Shown here one piece after another: positions 24,745 through 33,240 of a stretch of DNA of 64,000 nt. Both the position numbers and the translations under genes were made by a program. This stretch comes from an uncultured Oscillospiraceae bacterium (GTDB lineage: Bacteria; Bacillota; Clostridia; Oscillospirales; Acutalibacteraceae), in assembly GCA_900539165.1 (NCBI GenBank), contig UQAZ01000007.1, forward strand, positions 38,699 to 102,698, written 5' to 3'. How positions within the stretch are numbered: position 1 is the stretch's first letter; every line of letters starts with the position of its first letter. Below the pieces are notes generated by a model that was given only the letters and a program-made list of their open reading frames with translations, had not been told where the DNA came from and made no database searches.

Positions 24745-26676
24745 TTAATTTTCTTCTTCGATTTGCGACTGCTCCTCAGTTTCGGCAGAAACGGCAGTCT
24801 CTGCAGGAACTTCAACGGTGCCGTAATTCATAAGATTTTCAAACTCTTCGCCTGTAATCTTTTCCTTACTGAGCAAGGCATTTGCAACAATTTCGAGCTT
24901 ATCGTAATGCTCTTTAAGAATTTCGGCAGTTTTATCATAAGCCTGACGCATAATTTTTTCTACCTCGGCATCAATTCTTGCAGAAGTCTGCTCGGAATAA
25001 TTATTAACATGGCCGTAATCCTTACCGAGAAAGACCTCGCCGTTACCGCTGTCATACACAACAGGACCGATAGCGTCGCTCATACCGTACTTAATAACCA
25101 TATCTCTTACGATTTCGGTAGCACGCTGAAGGTCGTTTGACGCACCTGTTGAAATATCATTAAGAGCAAGAGCCTCGGCAACACGGCCGCCAAACATAGA
25201 AATGAGGTTATCGAGCATTTCCTTACGGGAGTTATAATTTTCCTCCTGAGGCGAATACCAAGTATAACCGCCTGCACCCAAGCCACGAGGAATGATAGAA
25301 ATTTCCTTAACAGGGTCGTGTCCCTCAACATAGAAAGCTGACACGGCGTGACCTGCCTCGTGATAGGCTGTAAGCTTCTTAGCTCTATCGGAATATTTAT
25401 GCGATTTCTTTTCTGTGCCGAGTTCAACTCGTGAGGAAGCGTCCATAATATCCTGAAGCACGATTGCCTTTCTGCCGTTTCTTACAGCGAGGAGAGCAGC
25501 TTCATTCATAAGATTTTCGAGGTCTGCACCTGTATAGCCGATAGTAAGCTTTGCGATCTCGTGAAGGTCAACATCGGGAGCAAGAGGCTTACCCTTAGAA
25601 TGTACCTTGAGAATATCCTCTCTGCCCTTTGCATCAGGACGATTAACTGTAATCTGTCTATCGAATCTGCCCGGTCTGAGCAAAGCAGGGTCAAGAACAT
25701 CGGGTCTATTGGTTGCGGCAATAACGATAACTCCCGAATTAGAGCCGAAGCCGTCCATTTCTACAAGGAGCTGATTAAGAGTTTGCTCTCTTTCGTCATT
25801 TCCGCCGCCCATACCTGTACCACGATGGCGACCCACCGCATCAATTTCGTCTATGAACACGATACACGGACTTTTTTTCTTAGCCTGCTCGAACAAATCT
25901 CTAACACGAGAAGCGCCGACACCGACATACATTTCTACAAAGTCGGAACCCGAAATGCTCAAAAACGGCACTCCTGCCTCTCCTGCGACAGCCTTTGCGA
26001 GCAAGGTTTTACCTGTACCCGGAGGGCCTACAAGAAGCACGCCCTTAGGTATTCTTGCGCCGAGTTGGGTATATTTTTCGCCGTTTTTAAGGAAGTCAAC
26101 AAGCTCTGCAAGCTCTGCCTTTTCCTCATCACAGCCTGCAACATCCTCGAATTTTTTATCCGATTCCTCACCCGACGAGTTCTTAGATTTAATCTTGCCG
26201 AAGCCGAGCGTTCTATTTGTTTCGTTTCCGAGCGAGCTGCTCATTTTTCGCATCAGCCATACGAACATCAAAATTATAATGACCGTAAACACGAAGGTGG
26301 GCAGCATACTCATCCACCACGAATTAGACGAGCCTTTTTTATAATTATAGGTTATCTGCGTATCTTGGTGGCTGTCGTTATATCTATCCACATATTCGCT
26401 TACATCGTCGATAAAATACGAAACGCTCGGAACGCTGTAATTATTAACAGTTCCCTCATCATCCGTTCTCAGCTTATACTTGAGCTGACCTGTGCTTAAA
26501 TCAAGTTCAAAGCTTTCAACCTCGTTATTTCTAAACAGATTGACTATTTCGCTATAATTAGTGGTAACAGTATTTTTGTTTTGATATGAAAGCAAAAACA
26601 CCGAGCCGATTAGTAAAACAGGAATCAAAATATAGAATATAGCGGATTTCCAGTTTTGAGATAAGTTTTTCCTCAT
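24745..26676 (-). CDS. ftsH: ATP-dependent zinc metalloprotease FtsH
   Basis: A 643-residue membrane-anchored AAA+ protease. Two membrane helices (about 12-30 and 128-147) flank a short extracytoplasmic domain; the AAA module has Walker A GPPGTGKT (227-234), Walker B IVFIDEIDAVG and the second region of homology ATNRPDVLDPALLRPGRFD; the zinc site is HEAGHA in the C-terminal peptidase domain. The tail is Glu-rich. ATG has GGAGG about 10 nt upstream and overlaps the tilS stop (TAATG), the usual tilS-ftsH order of Firmicutes. Confidence 0.97.
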   Translation of the reverse strand: MRKNLSQNWKSAIFYILIPVLLIGSVFLLSYQNKNTVTTNYSEIVNLFRNNEVESFELDLSTGQLKYKLRTDDEGTVNNYSVPSVSYFIDDVSEYVDRYNDSHQDTQITYNYKKGSSNSWWMSMLPTFVFTVIIILMFVWLMRKMSSSLGNETNRTLGFGKIKSKNSSGEESDKKFEDVAGCDEEKAELAELVDFLKNGEKYTQLGARIPKGVLLVGPPGTGKTLLAKAVAGEAGVPFLSISGSDFVEMYVGVGASRVRDLFEQAKKKSPCIVFIDEIDAVGRHRGTGMGGGNDEREQTLNQLLVEMDGFGSNSGVIVIAATNRPDVLDPALLRPGRFDRQITVNRPDAKGREDILKVHSKGKPLAPDVDLHEIAKLTIGYTGADLENLMNEAALLAVRNGRKAIVLQDIMDASSRVELGTEKKSHKYSDRAKKLTAYHEAGHAVSAFYVEGHDPVKEISIIPRGLGAGGYTWYSPQEENYNSRKEMLDNLISMFGGRVAEALALNDISTGASNDLQRATEIVRDMVIKYGMSDAIGPVVYDSGNGEVFLGKDYGHVNNYSEQTSARIDAEVEKIMRQAYDKTAEILKEHYDKLEIVANALLSKEKITGEEFENLMNYGTVEVPAETAVSAETEEQSQIEEEN

Positions 26677-27992
26677 TAATCTTTATCCTCCAAAAGAATG
26701 TTAATCAGCATAACACGATTCGTGCCGTCACTTACTCTTACCCGTTCGTCAACGCAACAGCCGTACACGCCGATTATGCCGTTATCATCACACAAAACAG
26801 GAATTGAAGCTCTTTTCTCTGCATCAATGTGCAATTCGTTAAAAAGCTTCTTCAAAGATTTTGTGCAATTTCGCTTAGCAGGAGAGATACAATCCCCCTC
26901 TTGTCTGCCTCTTACATAAATATTACCATTTATTTTATCACAGTCGCAATAAAATGCAAATTGTTTAAGCAATAATTCACCGTTTGTTAAAAATTCCGAC
27001 TTAGTTATCACCTTTTTATTAACATTTATAACATTGAGCGAACTGTTTTCTTCTATTTTTACAATTCTGAGGGTGTTTTTATCCGCAACGGCAAAGAAGT
27101 TACCCTCAATCTGCTGTCTGCCTGTCTTAAACAAAAGCTCGTATACTTGATTGACATGAAGTCTATCGACCCTCAGCGAATTTGCCTCAAAAAGTTTTAC
27201 AATAACCCGAGTGGCAACGGCTGGGTGAACAAGGCTCAAGCTATGCTTATCGACAGTATTATTTTTAACCAAATCGCAAAAGCACTGCTGTGCCTGAGAA
27301 TCGAGGTAATCGCAATCGTGAAACAGCATATCAATTAGAGACGAAACATTTTTCTCAAATGCAAAATTAATCTGCTTAAAAAGCGGAATTATATTGTTTC
27401 TGATATTATTTCTTGCGTAATCAGAATGAGCGTTAGTGCTGTCTATGCGATAATCAACGCTGTTATCATTACAAAAAGCACGGATTTCATCAGACGAAAG
27501 CTCGATAAGCGGTCTTATAATATTATCACGCACAGGCGAAATTGAGCAAAGACCTCTCGGCGAAGTACCTCTTGCACAGCGAAACAAAAAGGTTTCGACA
27601 TTATCTGAAAGATTATGCGCCGTTGCAATTTTATCGGGAGAAAACGACGAAAAAAACTCGTATCTTCTCTGTCGTGAATACTCCTCAACGCCCATTGAAT
27701 TCTTGCGTGCCTCGTCGGGTGCATTAATGGAAATGGTGGCAAATTCAACACCGTTTTCTTCGCAAAACGACTTTACAAACAGCGTATCGTTCACGGACTC
27801 CTCTCCCCTAATGCCGTGTTCGACATTTGCAACAAGTAGTCGCAGATTATACTGCTTTCTTTTTTGGAGCAAATACCAAAGAAGAAGCATTGAATCCGCA
27901 CCGCCCGAAACGCCGACAACTATAAAGTCGCCGTTTTCGAGCATATTATATTTTCTTACGGTTTCATCAACCCTCGTTATAATCTCTGACAT
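26676..27992 (-). CDS. tilS: tRNA(Ile)-lysidine synthase TilS
   Basis: A 438-residue N-type ATP pyrophosphatase that converts C34 of the AUA-reading tRNA-Ile to lysidine. The PP-loop is VVGVSGGADSMLLLWYLL (residues 25-42), followed by the VANVEHGIRGEES and ATAHNLSDNVETFLFRCARG motifs. A C-terminal substrate-binding region with ISPAKRNCTKSLKKLFNE is present, so the enzyme is full length. The gene starts inside the 3' end of dnaB (26-bp overlap) and ends in a 1-bp overlap with ftsH, so it is translated from the shared message. Confidence 0.95.
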   Translation of the reverse strand: MSEIITRVDETVRKYNMLENGDFIVVGVSGGADSMLLLWYLLQKRKQYNLRLLVANVEHGIRGEESVNDTLFVKSFCEENGVEFATISINAPDEARKNSMGVEEYSRQRRYEFFSSFSPDKIATAHNLSDNVETFLFRCARGTSPRGLCSISPVRDNIIRPLIELSSDEIRAFCNDNSVDYRIDSTNAHSDYARNNIRNNIIPLFKQINFAFEKNVSSLIDMLFHDCDYLDSQAQQCFCDLVKNNTVDKHSLSLVHPAVATRVIVKLFEANSLRVDRLHVNQVYELLFKTGRQQIEGNFFAVADKNTLRIVKIEENSSLNVINVNKKVITKSEFLTNGELLLKQFAFYCDCDKINGNIYVRGRQEGDCISPAKRNCTKSLKKLFNELHIDAEKRASIPVLCDDNGIIGVYGCCVDERVRVSDGTNRVMLINILLEDKD

Positions 27993-29334
27993 TATCTATT
28001 GCCCTAAAGCGAGTAAACTCTTTATCGAATGTTAATTGAATTGTGCCGACACCGCCGTGACGGTTTTTGGCAACAATAAGCTCTGTAAGGTTTTCGTCAA
28101 CCTCGTCACGCTCTTCCTCGCTAAGCTCGTTTCGATAATAATCGGGACGGTAAAGAAACATAACAATATCTGCATCCTGCTCGATAGAACCCGATTCACG
28201 AAGGTCGCTGAGCTGCGGAGTATGAGTTTTACCCCTACCCTCTGTACCACGAGAAAGCTGAGCGCAGCAAATAACAGGGATATTCAAATCCTTAGCCATC
28301 ATTTTAAGATTTCTTGTAATTTCAGAAACCTCTTGTACTCTGTTTTCCTTATGAACAGCGGACTGAATAAGTCCGAGATAGTCTATGAGAATACAGTCAA
28401 CATGCTTTAATCGACGAACAATAGATTTAATTTCAGGCACGGTAATTGCCGCAGTATCGTCGAGATAAAGTTCTACATCGTGGAAAGACGAAAGAGCATT
28501 TCCGAGTCTAATCCACTCATCGTCGGTAAGCTCACCTGTTCTGAATTTTTGGGATTCGATACCTGCCTGAGAAGCGAGCAATCTTTCCGCAAGCTGTTCC
28601 TTAGTCATCTCAAGAGAGAAGAATACGCAACGCTTTCTTGCACCCATAGTAATATTTTGAGCAAGGTTAAGCGCAAAGGAGGTTTTACCCATAGCAGGAC
28701 GAGCGCCGATAAGAATAAAGTCGGATTTATTAAGTCCCGTTATGTACTTATCAAGCAAACCGAAACCTGTCGGAATACCGAGGTAATCCTTACGGTTTTC
28801 GCCACTTCTGTTTTTAAGCTCAGGAAAAACCTTATCCATAATTACGCTGCTGATAACTTCAGGACCCTTACCTGTCTTACCCTCACGAATGTCATAAATT
28901 CTCTGCTCAGCGCTATCGAGAATAGAGCCTGCACTGCCCGCACCTGCGGTAGCGTCATCAATAATGCTCTGTGAAACTTCAATGAGGTTACGCAGATAGT
29001 ATTGTTCCTGAACAATCTTAGCATACTTTTCAATATTTGCGGTTGACGGAACAACATTTGCAAGCTGAAGCAAATATTCCTTACCGCCTGCCAAATCATA
29101 TTTGCCGTCCTTAGTAAGAGCATCGGCAATAATAACAGGGTCGATAGCTCCGCCGTTATTCATAAACTGATAGTCCATAGCGGCATATATAGCCTTATGC
29201 TGTGGCAAATAAAAGTAATCTGCACGCAGGTAAAGGTTTGCATCAGCCATACACTTATTATCAATCAGAACACTGCCAAGTACGCTTTGCTCAGCCTCTA
29301 AATTATATGGTAATGTAACATTCAATTCTGCCAT
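27967..29334 (-). CDS. dnaB: Replicative DNA helicase DnaB
   Basis: A 455-residue hexameric helicase that unwinds DNA at the fork. N-terminal domain begins LPYNLEAEQSVLGSVLID; RecA-like domain has Walker A ARPAMGKTSFALNLA (near 210), IDYLGLIQ as Walker B and CAQLSRGTEGRG with the sensor loop; C-terminal VAKNRHGGVGTIQLTFD. No intein. It follows rplI by 15 bp and shares its last 26 bp with tilS. This is the Gram-positive dnaB (called dnaC in Bacillus). Confidence 0.97.
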   Translation of the reverse strand: MAELNVTLPYNLEAEQSVLGSVLIDNKCMADANLYLRADYFYLPQHKAIYAAMDYQFMNNGGAIDPVIIADALTKDGKYDLAGGKEYLLQLANVVPSTANIEKYAKIVQEQYYLRNLIEVSQSIIDDATAGAGSAGSILDSAEQRIYDIREGKTGKGPEVISSVIMDKVFPELKNRSGENRKDYLGIPTGFGLLDKYITGLNKSDFILIGARPAMGKTSFALNLAQNITMGARKRCVFFSLEMTKEQLAERLLASQAGIESQKFRTGELTDDEWIRLGNALSSFHDVELYLDDTAAITVPEIKSIVRRLKHVDCILIDYLGLIQSAVHKENRVQEVSEITRNLKMMAKDLNIPVICCAQLSRGTEGRGKTHTPQLSDLRESGSIEQDADIVMFLYRPDYYRNELSEEERDEVDENLTELIVAKNRHGGVGTIQLTFDKEFTRFRAIDNVRDYNEG

Positions 29335-29349
29335 TTCAAAAATTCCTTA

Positions 29350-29793
29350 TTATGCTTCTACAACCTGTACGCTGATTTGTGCCACAACGCCTGTATACAC
29401 TTTGACCTCAGCTTTAACAGTACCGAAAGCCTTAATATCCTGCATATTGATTTTTCTCTTATCAATATTTACACCAAGCTCTTCGTTAATCTTGCCTGCG
29501 ACATCCTTAGCTGTAACAGATCCGAACAATCTGCCGCCTGTACCTGCCTTTGCTTTTAATGTAAAGGTCTTTCCGTCAAGCTGAGCCTTAACGCCCTCAG
29601 CTGCTTTAAGCTCCTCAGCCTTATGGAACTTCTTTGCCTGTTCCTTATTATTAAACTCGTTCATTGCAGTAGCGTTAGCCTCAACGGCAAGTCCCTTTGG
29701 AAAAAGGAAATTGCGTGCGTAGCCGTCACTTGTATTTACAAGCTCGCCTTTTTTGCCAAGTGATTTTACATCCGCCTTTAATATAACTTTCAT
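29350..29793 (-). CDS. rplI: 50S ribosomal protein L9
   Basis: A 147-residue protein of normal L9 length: MKVILKADVKSLGKKGELV with the following VSDGYARNFLFPKGLA-type motif (here NTSDGYARNFLFPKGLA), a Lys/Ala-rich connecting helix and the C-terminal RNA-binding domain (GRLFGSVTAKDVAGKI, IDKRKINM). ATG has GGAGGAT upstream. It is 15 bp after rnj and 15 bp before dnaB. Confidence 0.97.
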   Translation of the reverse strand: MKVILKADVKSLGKKGELVNTSDGYARNFLFPKGLAVEANATAMNEFNNKEQAKKFHKAEELKAAEGVKAQLDGKTFTLKAKAGTGGRLFGSVTAKDVAGKINEELGVNIDKRKINMQDIKAFGTVKAEVKVYTGVVAQISVQVVEA

Positions 29794-29808
29794 TTTTATC
29801 CTCCTACA

Positions 29809-31584
29809 CTATATTTCCATAAATATCGGAAGTATCATAGGCGAACGCTTAGTCTTTTCGTACATAAGCCTTGATACTTCGTCTCTTATTTTAGTTTTTA
29901 CGCTGTTCCAATCATTATATCTGCTGTCATACTGCTCTTCAATTACTCGACAAGCCAAATCTCTGGCAGAATTCATCAAAGCCTCGTTATCCTTAACATA
30001 AACGAAGCCTCTTGATACGATGTCGGGTCCGGACACAACATATCCGTCCTGAGAATCAATGGTAGCTACAACAATAATTATACCGTCTTTAGACAAACGC
30101 TTTCTGTCATTAAGAACAATATTTCCGACATCCCCGACACCTAATCCGTCAACATAAATATCACCCGACGGAACTGTACCTACCTTTTTGATGTAATTGT
30201 CGGTAAGTTCAACGGTTTCTCCGATGTCTGCAATATAGATATTGTCCTTAGGTATTCCCATAACCTCGGCAAGAGCAGCGTGTTTAACAAGGTGCTTCTG
30301 CTCGCCGTGAACAGGTATGAAATACTTTGGATTAACCAAGCCCATCATAAGCTTCAAATCTTCTTGGCAAGCGTGACCCGATGCGTGAACCTCGTACATT
30401 TTTTCGTAGATAACTTCAACATTACGCTTCATAAGAGCATTTACTACATTGCCTACCATTTTTTCGTTACCCGGGATAGGAGTAGCCGAAATAATTACAT
30501 AATCATTCGGTGTAATGGAAACCTTTCTGTGGTCGCCAAAAGCCATTTTTGTAAGAGCAGACATAGGCTCGCCCTGAGAGCCTGTTGTAATAATAACAAG
30601 CTTATCGTCAGAGTAACTGTTAATCGAATCAATGGGTATTAAAATATTCTTAGGCACATTTAGATAGCCCAATTCCTCGCCAACCTTAACGAGATTTTCA
30701 AGGCTTCGACCGATAACGGCAACCTTTCTGCCTCTCGCCTTTGCAACATCAATAATCTGCTGAACTCTGTGAATATTTGACGCAAAGGTTGCTACAATAA
30801 TTCTCTTACCCTTTGCCTTTCTAAAGAGCATTTCAAAGCTTTCTCCGACATTACGCTCACTCATAGTGTAGCCCGGTCGCTCAGCATTTGTTGAATCTGA
30901 GAGAAGCGCCAATACCCCCTTTTTGCCATACTCTGCAAATCTCGGCAAATCAATCATATCACCGTCAACGGGAGTGGTATCAATCTTGAAGTCACCGGTC
31001 TGAATAATAATACCGGCAGGACATCTGATTGCAAGTCCCACAGCGTCGGGAATTGAGTGATTTACATGGATAAGCTCAATATTAAACGATCCGAGAGTAA
31101 TATTATCTCTTGGCTTAATCTCAACAAGCTTTACGCTTCCTAAAAGACCGTGTTCCTCAAGCTTACCCTTTATCAATCCGATAGTAAGCTTAGTTGCATA
31201 AACAGGAATATTAACCTGCTTCAAAAGATAAGCAAGTCCCCCGATATGGTCCTCGTGACCGTGAGTAATAATGATACCTCTGATTCTTTCCCTACAATTA
31301 TTAACATAGGTAAAATCGGGAATTACAAGGTCAACACCCGGCAGCTCCGGAGTCGGAAAAGCAAGCCCGCAGTCAACAATAAACATATCATTTTTGTATT
31401 CGTAAACGGTCATATTTTTACCGATTTCGTTCATTCCGCCAAGAAAAGAAATCCTAACCTTCTCCATTTCCTGCGGAGGTTGAGGTGCAGATTTCTTCGA
31501 TGCCTTTTTGTAGGTATAGTAACGACGCTTAGAATTCCGTTTTCTGTCGCCGAGCTTCTGTGGCACCTTATTTGAATTTGTCAT
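29809..31584 (-). CDS. rnj: Ribonuclease J
   Basis: A 591-residue metallo-beta-lactamase/beta-CASP nuclease for mRNA turnover and rRNA maturation. A basic N-terminal tail (1-42) precedes VRISFLGGMNEIGKNM; the zinc motif is THGHEDHIGGLAYLL; further motifs NHSIPDA, TGDFKIDTTPVDG, LLSDSTNAERPGYT and VHGEQKHL are those of RNase J. The C-terminal domain is complete. The gene heads the rnj-rplI-dnaB-tilS-ftsH series, where Bacillus has gdpP before rplI. GGAGG lies 11 nt before the ATG. A promoter is visible upstream. Confidence 0.95.
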   Translation of the reverse strand: MTNSNKVPQKLGDRKRNSKRRYYTYKKASKKSAPQPPQEMEKVRISFLGGMNEIGKNMTVYEYKNDMFIVDCGLAFPTPELPGVDLVIPDFTYVNNCRERIRGIIITHGHEDHIGGLAYLLKQVNIPVYATKLTIGLIKGKLEEHGLLGSVKLVEIKPRDNITLGSFNIELIHVNHSIPDAVGLAIRCPAGIIIQTGDFKIDTTPVDGDMIDLPRFAEYGKKGVLALLSDSTNAERPGYTMSERNVGESFEMLFRKAKGKRIIVATFASNIHRVQQIIDVAKARGRKVAVIGRSLENLVKVGEELGYLNVPKNILIPIDSINSYSDDKLVIITTGSQGEPMSALTKMAFGDHRKVSITPNDYVIISATPIPGNEKMVGNVVNALMKRNVEVIYEKMYEVHASGHACQEDLKLMMGLVNPKYFIPVHGEQKHLVKHAALAEVMGIPKDNIYIADIGETVELTDNYIKKVGTVPSGDIYVDGLGVGDVGNIVLNDRKRLSKDGIIIVVATIDSQDGYVVSGPDIVSRGFVYVKDNEALMNSARDLACRVIEEQYDSRYNDWNSVKTKIRDEVSRLMYEKTKRSPMILPIFMEI

Positions 31585-31640
31585 TAATTAAAAGTCCTCC
31601 TTAAAAAACTGTATTTTTCCGAACTAACATAGTTGATATT

Positions 31641-31669
31641 ATTTTAATTTATATTAGCATTATTGTCAA
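31641..31669 (-). promoter_or_regulatory. Sigma-A promoter of the rnj-rplI-dnaB-tilS-ftsH series
   Basis: Minus-strand TTGACA (31664-31669), 17-bp spacer, TAAAAT (31641-31646), 57 bp before the rnj ATG. Confidence 0.75.
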
Positions 31670-31739
31670 GCAGTATATTATCATTATTGTCGAGTTGCAA
31701 TTAATAATATACAATGTTATGCGACATTAATTACACATA

Positions 31740-31768
31740 TTGATTATTATTATATTTCGTGATAGAAT
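31740..31768 (+). promoter_or_regulatory. Promoter of rnhA
   Basis: TTGATT (31740-31745), 17-bp spacer, TAGAAT (31763-31768). The start of transcription would fall just before the GGTGATT ribosome-binding site, giving a very short leader. Confidence 0.65.
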
Positions 31769-31783
31769 ATGCACGGTGATTAT

Positions 31784-32221
31784 ATGAAGGAACTAAACAT
31801 TTATACGGACGGAGCTTGCAGCGGAAATCCGGGACCGGGCGGCTGGGGTGCGGTCTTGGTTTATAACGGAAAAGAAAAGGAACTTTCGGGAAGCGAAAAG
31901 AACACTACTAACAACAGAATGGAGCTAACCGCTGTTATTATGGCGTTGAAAGCGCTCAATCAACCCTGCAAGGTAACATTGACAACAGACAGCAAATATG
32001 TATGCGATGCAATAAACAAAGGCTGGGTGTACTCTTGGAAAAAGAACAGCTGGAAAAAGAGCGATAAAAAGCCCGCATTGAATGTTGATTTATGGGAAGA
32101 ATTACTCGAAGAGCTAAAAGAACACGAGGTCGAATTCATTTGGGTGAAAGGTCATAACGGTCACAAATACAACGAAATCTGCGACACGCTTGCCGTAAAA
32201 GAATATCAAAAATATCTGTAA
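31784..32221 (+). CDS. rnhA: Ribonuclease HI
   Basis: A 145-residue RNase H1: MKELNIYTDGACSGNPGPGG with the first catalytic Asp, NRMELTAVIMAL with Glu, TTDSKYVCDAI with the second Asp, and VKGHNGHKYNEICDTLA with the flexible-loop His and last Asp. It degrades RNA in RNA-DNA hybrids. The frame opens at ATG 31769 but GGTGATTAT directly precedes the ATG at 31784, which starts the conserved sequence. A type 2 enzyme (rnhB) is also present at 53.9 kb. Monocistronic, with promoter and terminator. Confidence 0.95.
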   Translation: MKELNIYTDGACSGNPGPGGWGAVLVYNGKEKELSGSEKNTTNNRMELTAVIMALKALNQPCKVTLTTDSKYVCDAINKGWVYSWKKNSWKKSDKKPALNVDLWEELLEELKEHEVEFIWVKGHNGHKYNEICDTLAVKEYQKYL

Positions 32222-32229
32222 CATAACGA

Positions 32230-32272
32230 AAAAGCAACCAAGAAATCATTACGATTTCCTGATTGCTTTTCT
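32230..32272. terminator. Bidirectional terminator between rnhA and the DMT transporter
   Basis: AAAAGCAA...TTGCTTTT outer arms and AGAAATC/GATTTC inner arms form a long stem followed by a T run on the plus strand and by A-rich sequence that gives T on the minus strand. It overlaps the last codons of the transporter gene. Confidence 0.75.
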
Positions 32273-33217
32273 TTTTACATTCAAAACGGACATTCCGACA
32301 ACAACAAGCAAAAGTCCGATGATATTAAAAAGCAAGTTTCCATTTTCCTCACCGAGAAGCATATAGGAAAGAACGAAGCCGAATATCGGAGTAAACGAGC
32401 TGAAAACAGTTACTGAGGAAACCTCGTTATACTTTAACAATATACTCCAAAGAGAATAAGCAACAGCGGATATGCAAGCAAGATAAAACAAAATCAGCAA
32501 GCCTTTTAGATTAAATGAAATCTTACCGCCCATTGCAAGACCGATACCGGTCATTGCAGTTCCTCCTAAAACGAACTGATAACCTGAGAGCAACGGAGGA
32601 TTATCGTTTTTGCCAAATTCTTTCATAAAAACCGATGAAAGCGAATAGCCGAGAGCAGAAAAGACAAGAAGTAAATCCCCGATTTTAAGCTCTGTACCGA
32701 GATGACCCGTCAAAAGTCCGCCTGCAATCGCTACACCCAAAAATCCAAACGAGCAACCGATTACCTTTTTTGCCGTAAATTTTTCCTGCTTAAAAATGAA
32801 AGCGGAAATAAACAGAACAAAAAACACATTCAGTCCGTCGATAACACTTGCACGAACGCCGGTCGTATGCGCAAGTCCGATATAAAAGAACAAATATTGA
32901 ATTATTGTTTGAAACAGTGCTAAAACGCATATCTTCCCTGCCGATGATTTTTGAGGTAACAAAAATTTACCTTGAATTAACGAGAAAATTATAATCGTCA
33001 AAACTCCTGCAAGAACAAAACGAATTCCTGCAAAAAGGATAATTGATGCCGTATCATCAGACGGAAGCTCCAAAACCTTATACCCTATTTTTATAACAGG
33101 AAATGCACTGCCCCAAAGCAAGCAACAGAGTGTGGCAGCAATGCAAATCACAAGCGGCTTTTTGAAAAAGCCCGATATATTTTTCATAGACGCAAAAATA
33201 AAGGTAGTGATAACCAC
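32249..33217 (-). CDS. EamA/DMT family transporter
   Basis: About 320 residues with ten predicted membrane helices arranged as two EamA repeats (the first begins LLWGSAFPVIKIGY, the second SALGYSLSSVFMKEFG). This drug/metabolite-transporter superfamily exports amino acids, metabolites or drugs; the substrate cannot be told. The GTG at 33217 has AGGAG 8 nt upstream but lies inside a strong hairpin; the ATG at 33187 after the hairpin has no ribosome-binding site. The GTG is taken as start with reserve. It lies downstream of, and may depend on read-through from, the 33241-34182 gene. Confidence 0.8.
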   Translation of the reverse strand: MVITTFIFASMKNISGFFKKPLVICIAATLCCLLWGSAFPVIKIGYKVLELPSDDTASIILFAGIRFVLAGVLTIIIFSLIQGKFLLPQKSSAGKICVLALFQTIIQYLFFYIGLAHTTGVRASVIDGLNVFFVLFISAFIFKQEKFTAKKVIGCSFGFLGVAIAGGLLTGHLGTELKIGDLLLVFSALGYSLSSVFMKEFGKNDNPPLLSGYQFVLGGTAMTGIGLAMGGKISFNLKGLLILFYLACISAVAYSLWSILLKYNEVSSVTVFSSFTPIFGFVLSYMLLGEENGNLLFNIIGLLLVVVGMSVLNVKRKAIRKS

Positions 33218-33223
33218 TACCTT
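33201..33223 (-). terminator. Terminator overlapping the DMT transporter start
   Basis: A perfect 9-bp AAGGTAGTG/CACTACCTT stem with a 5-nt loop, followed on the minus strand by TTATTTTTG, 18 bp after the stop of the 33241-34182 gene. The favoured GTG start of the next gene lies inside the stem-loop. Confidence 0.75.
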
Positions 33224-33240
33224 TACTCCTTATAGAATTC

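Noticed and set aside
24688..25140. A 150-codon plus-strand frame across repeat copy 2 and the end of ftsH
   Set aside because: Starts in a repeat, antisense to ftsH, no ribosome-binding site.
25561..26499. A 312-codon open frame on the plus strand inside ftsH
   Set aside because: It is antisense to a highly conserved ftsH, has no ribosome-binding site and its composition is that of a shadow frame.
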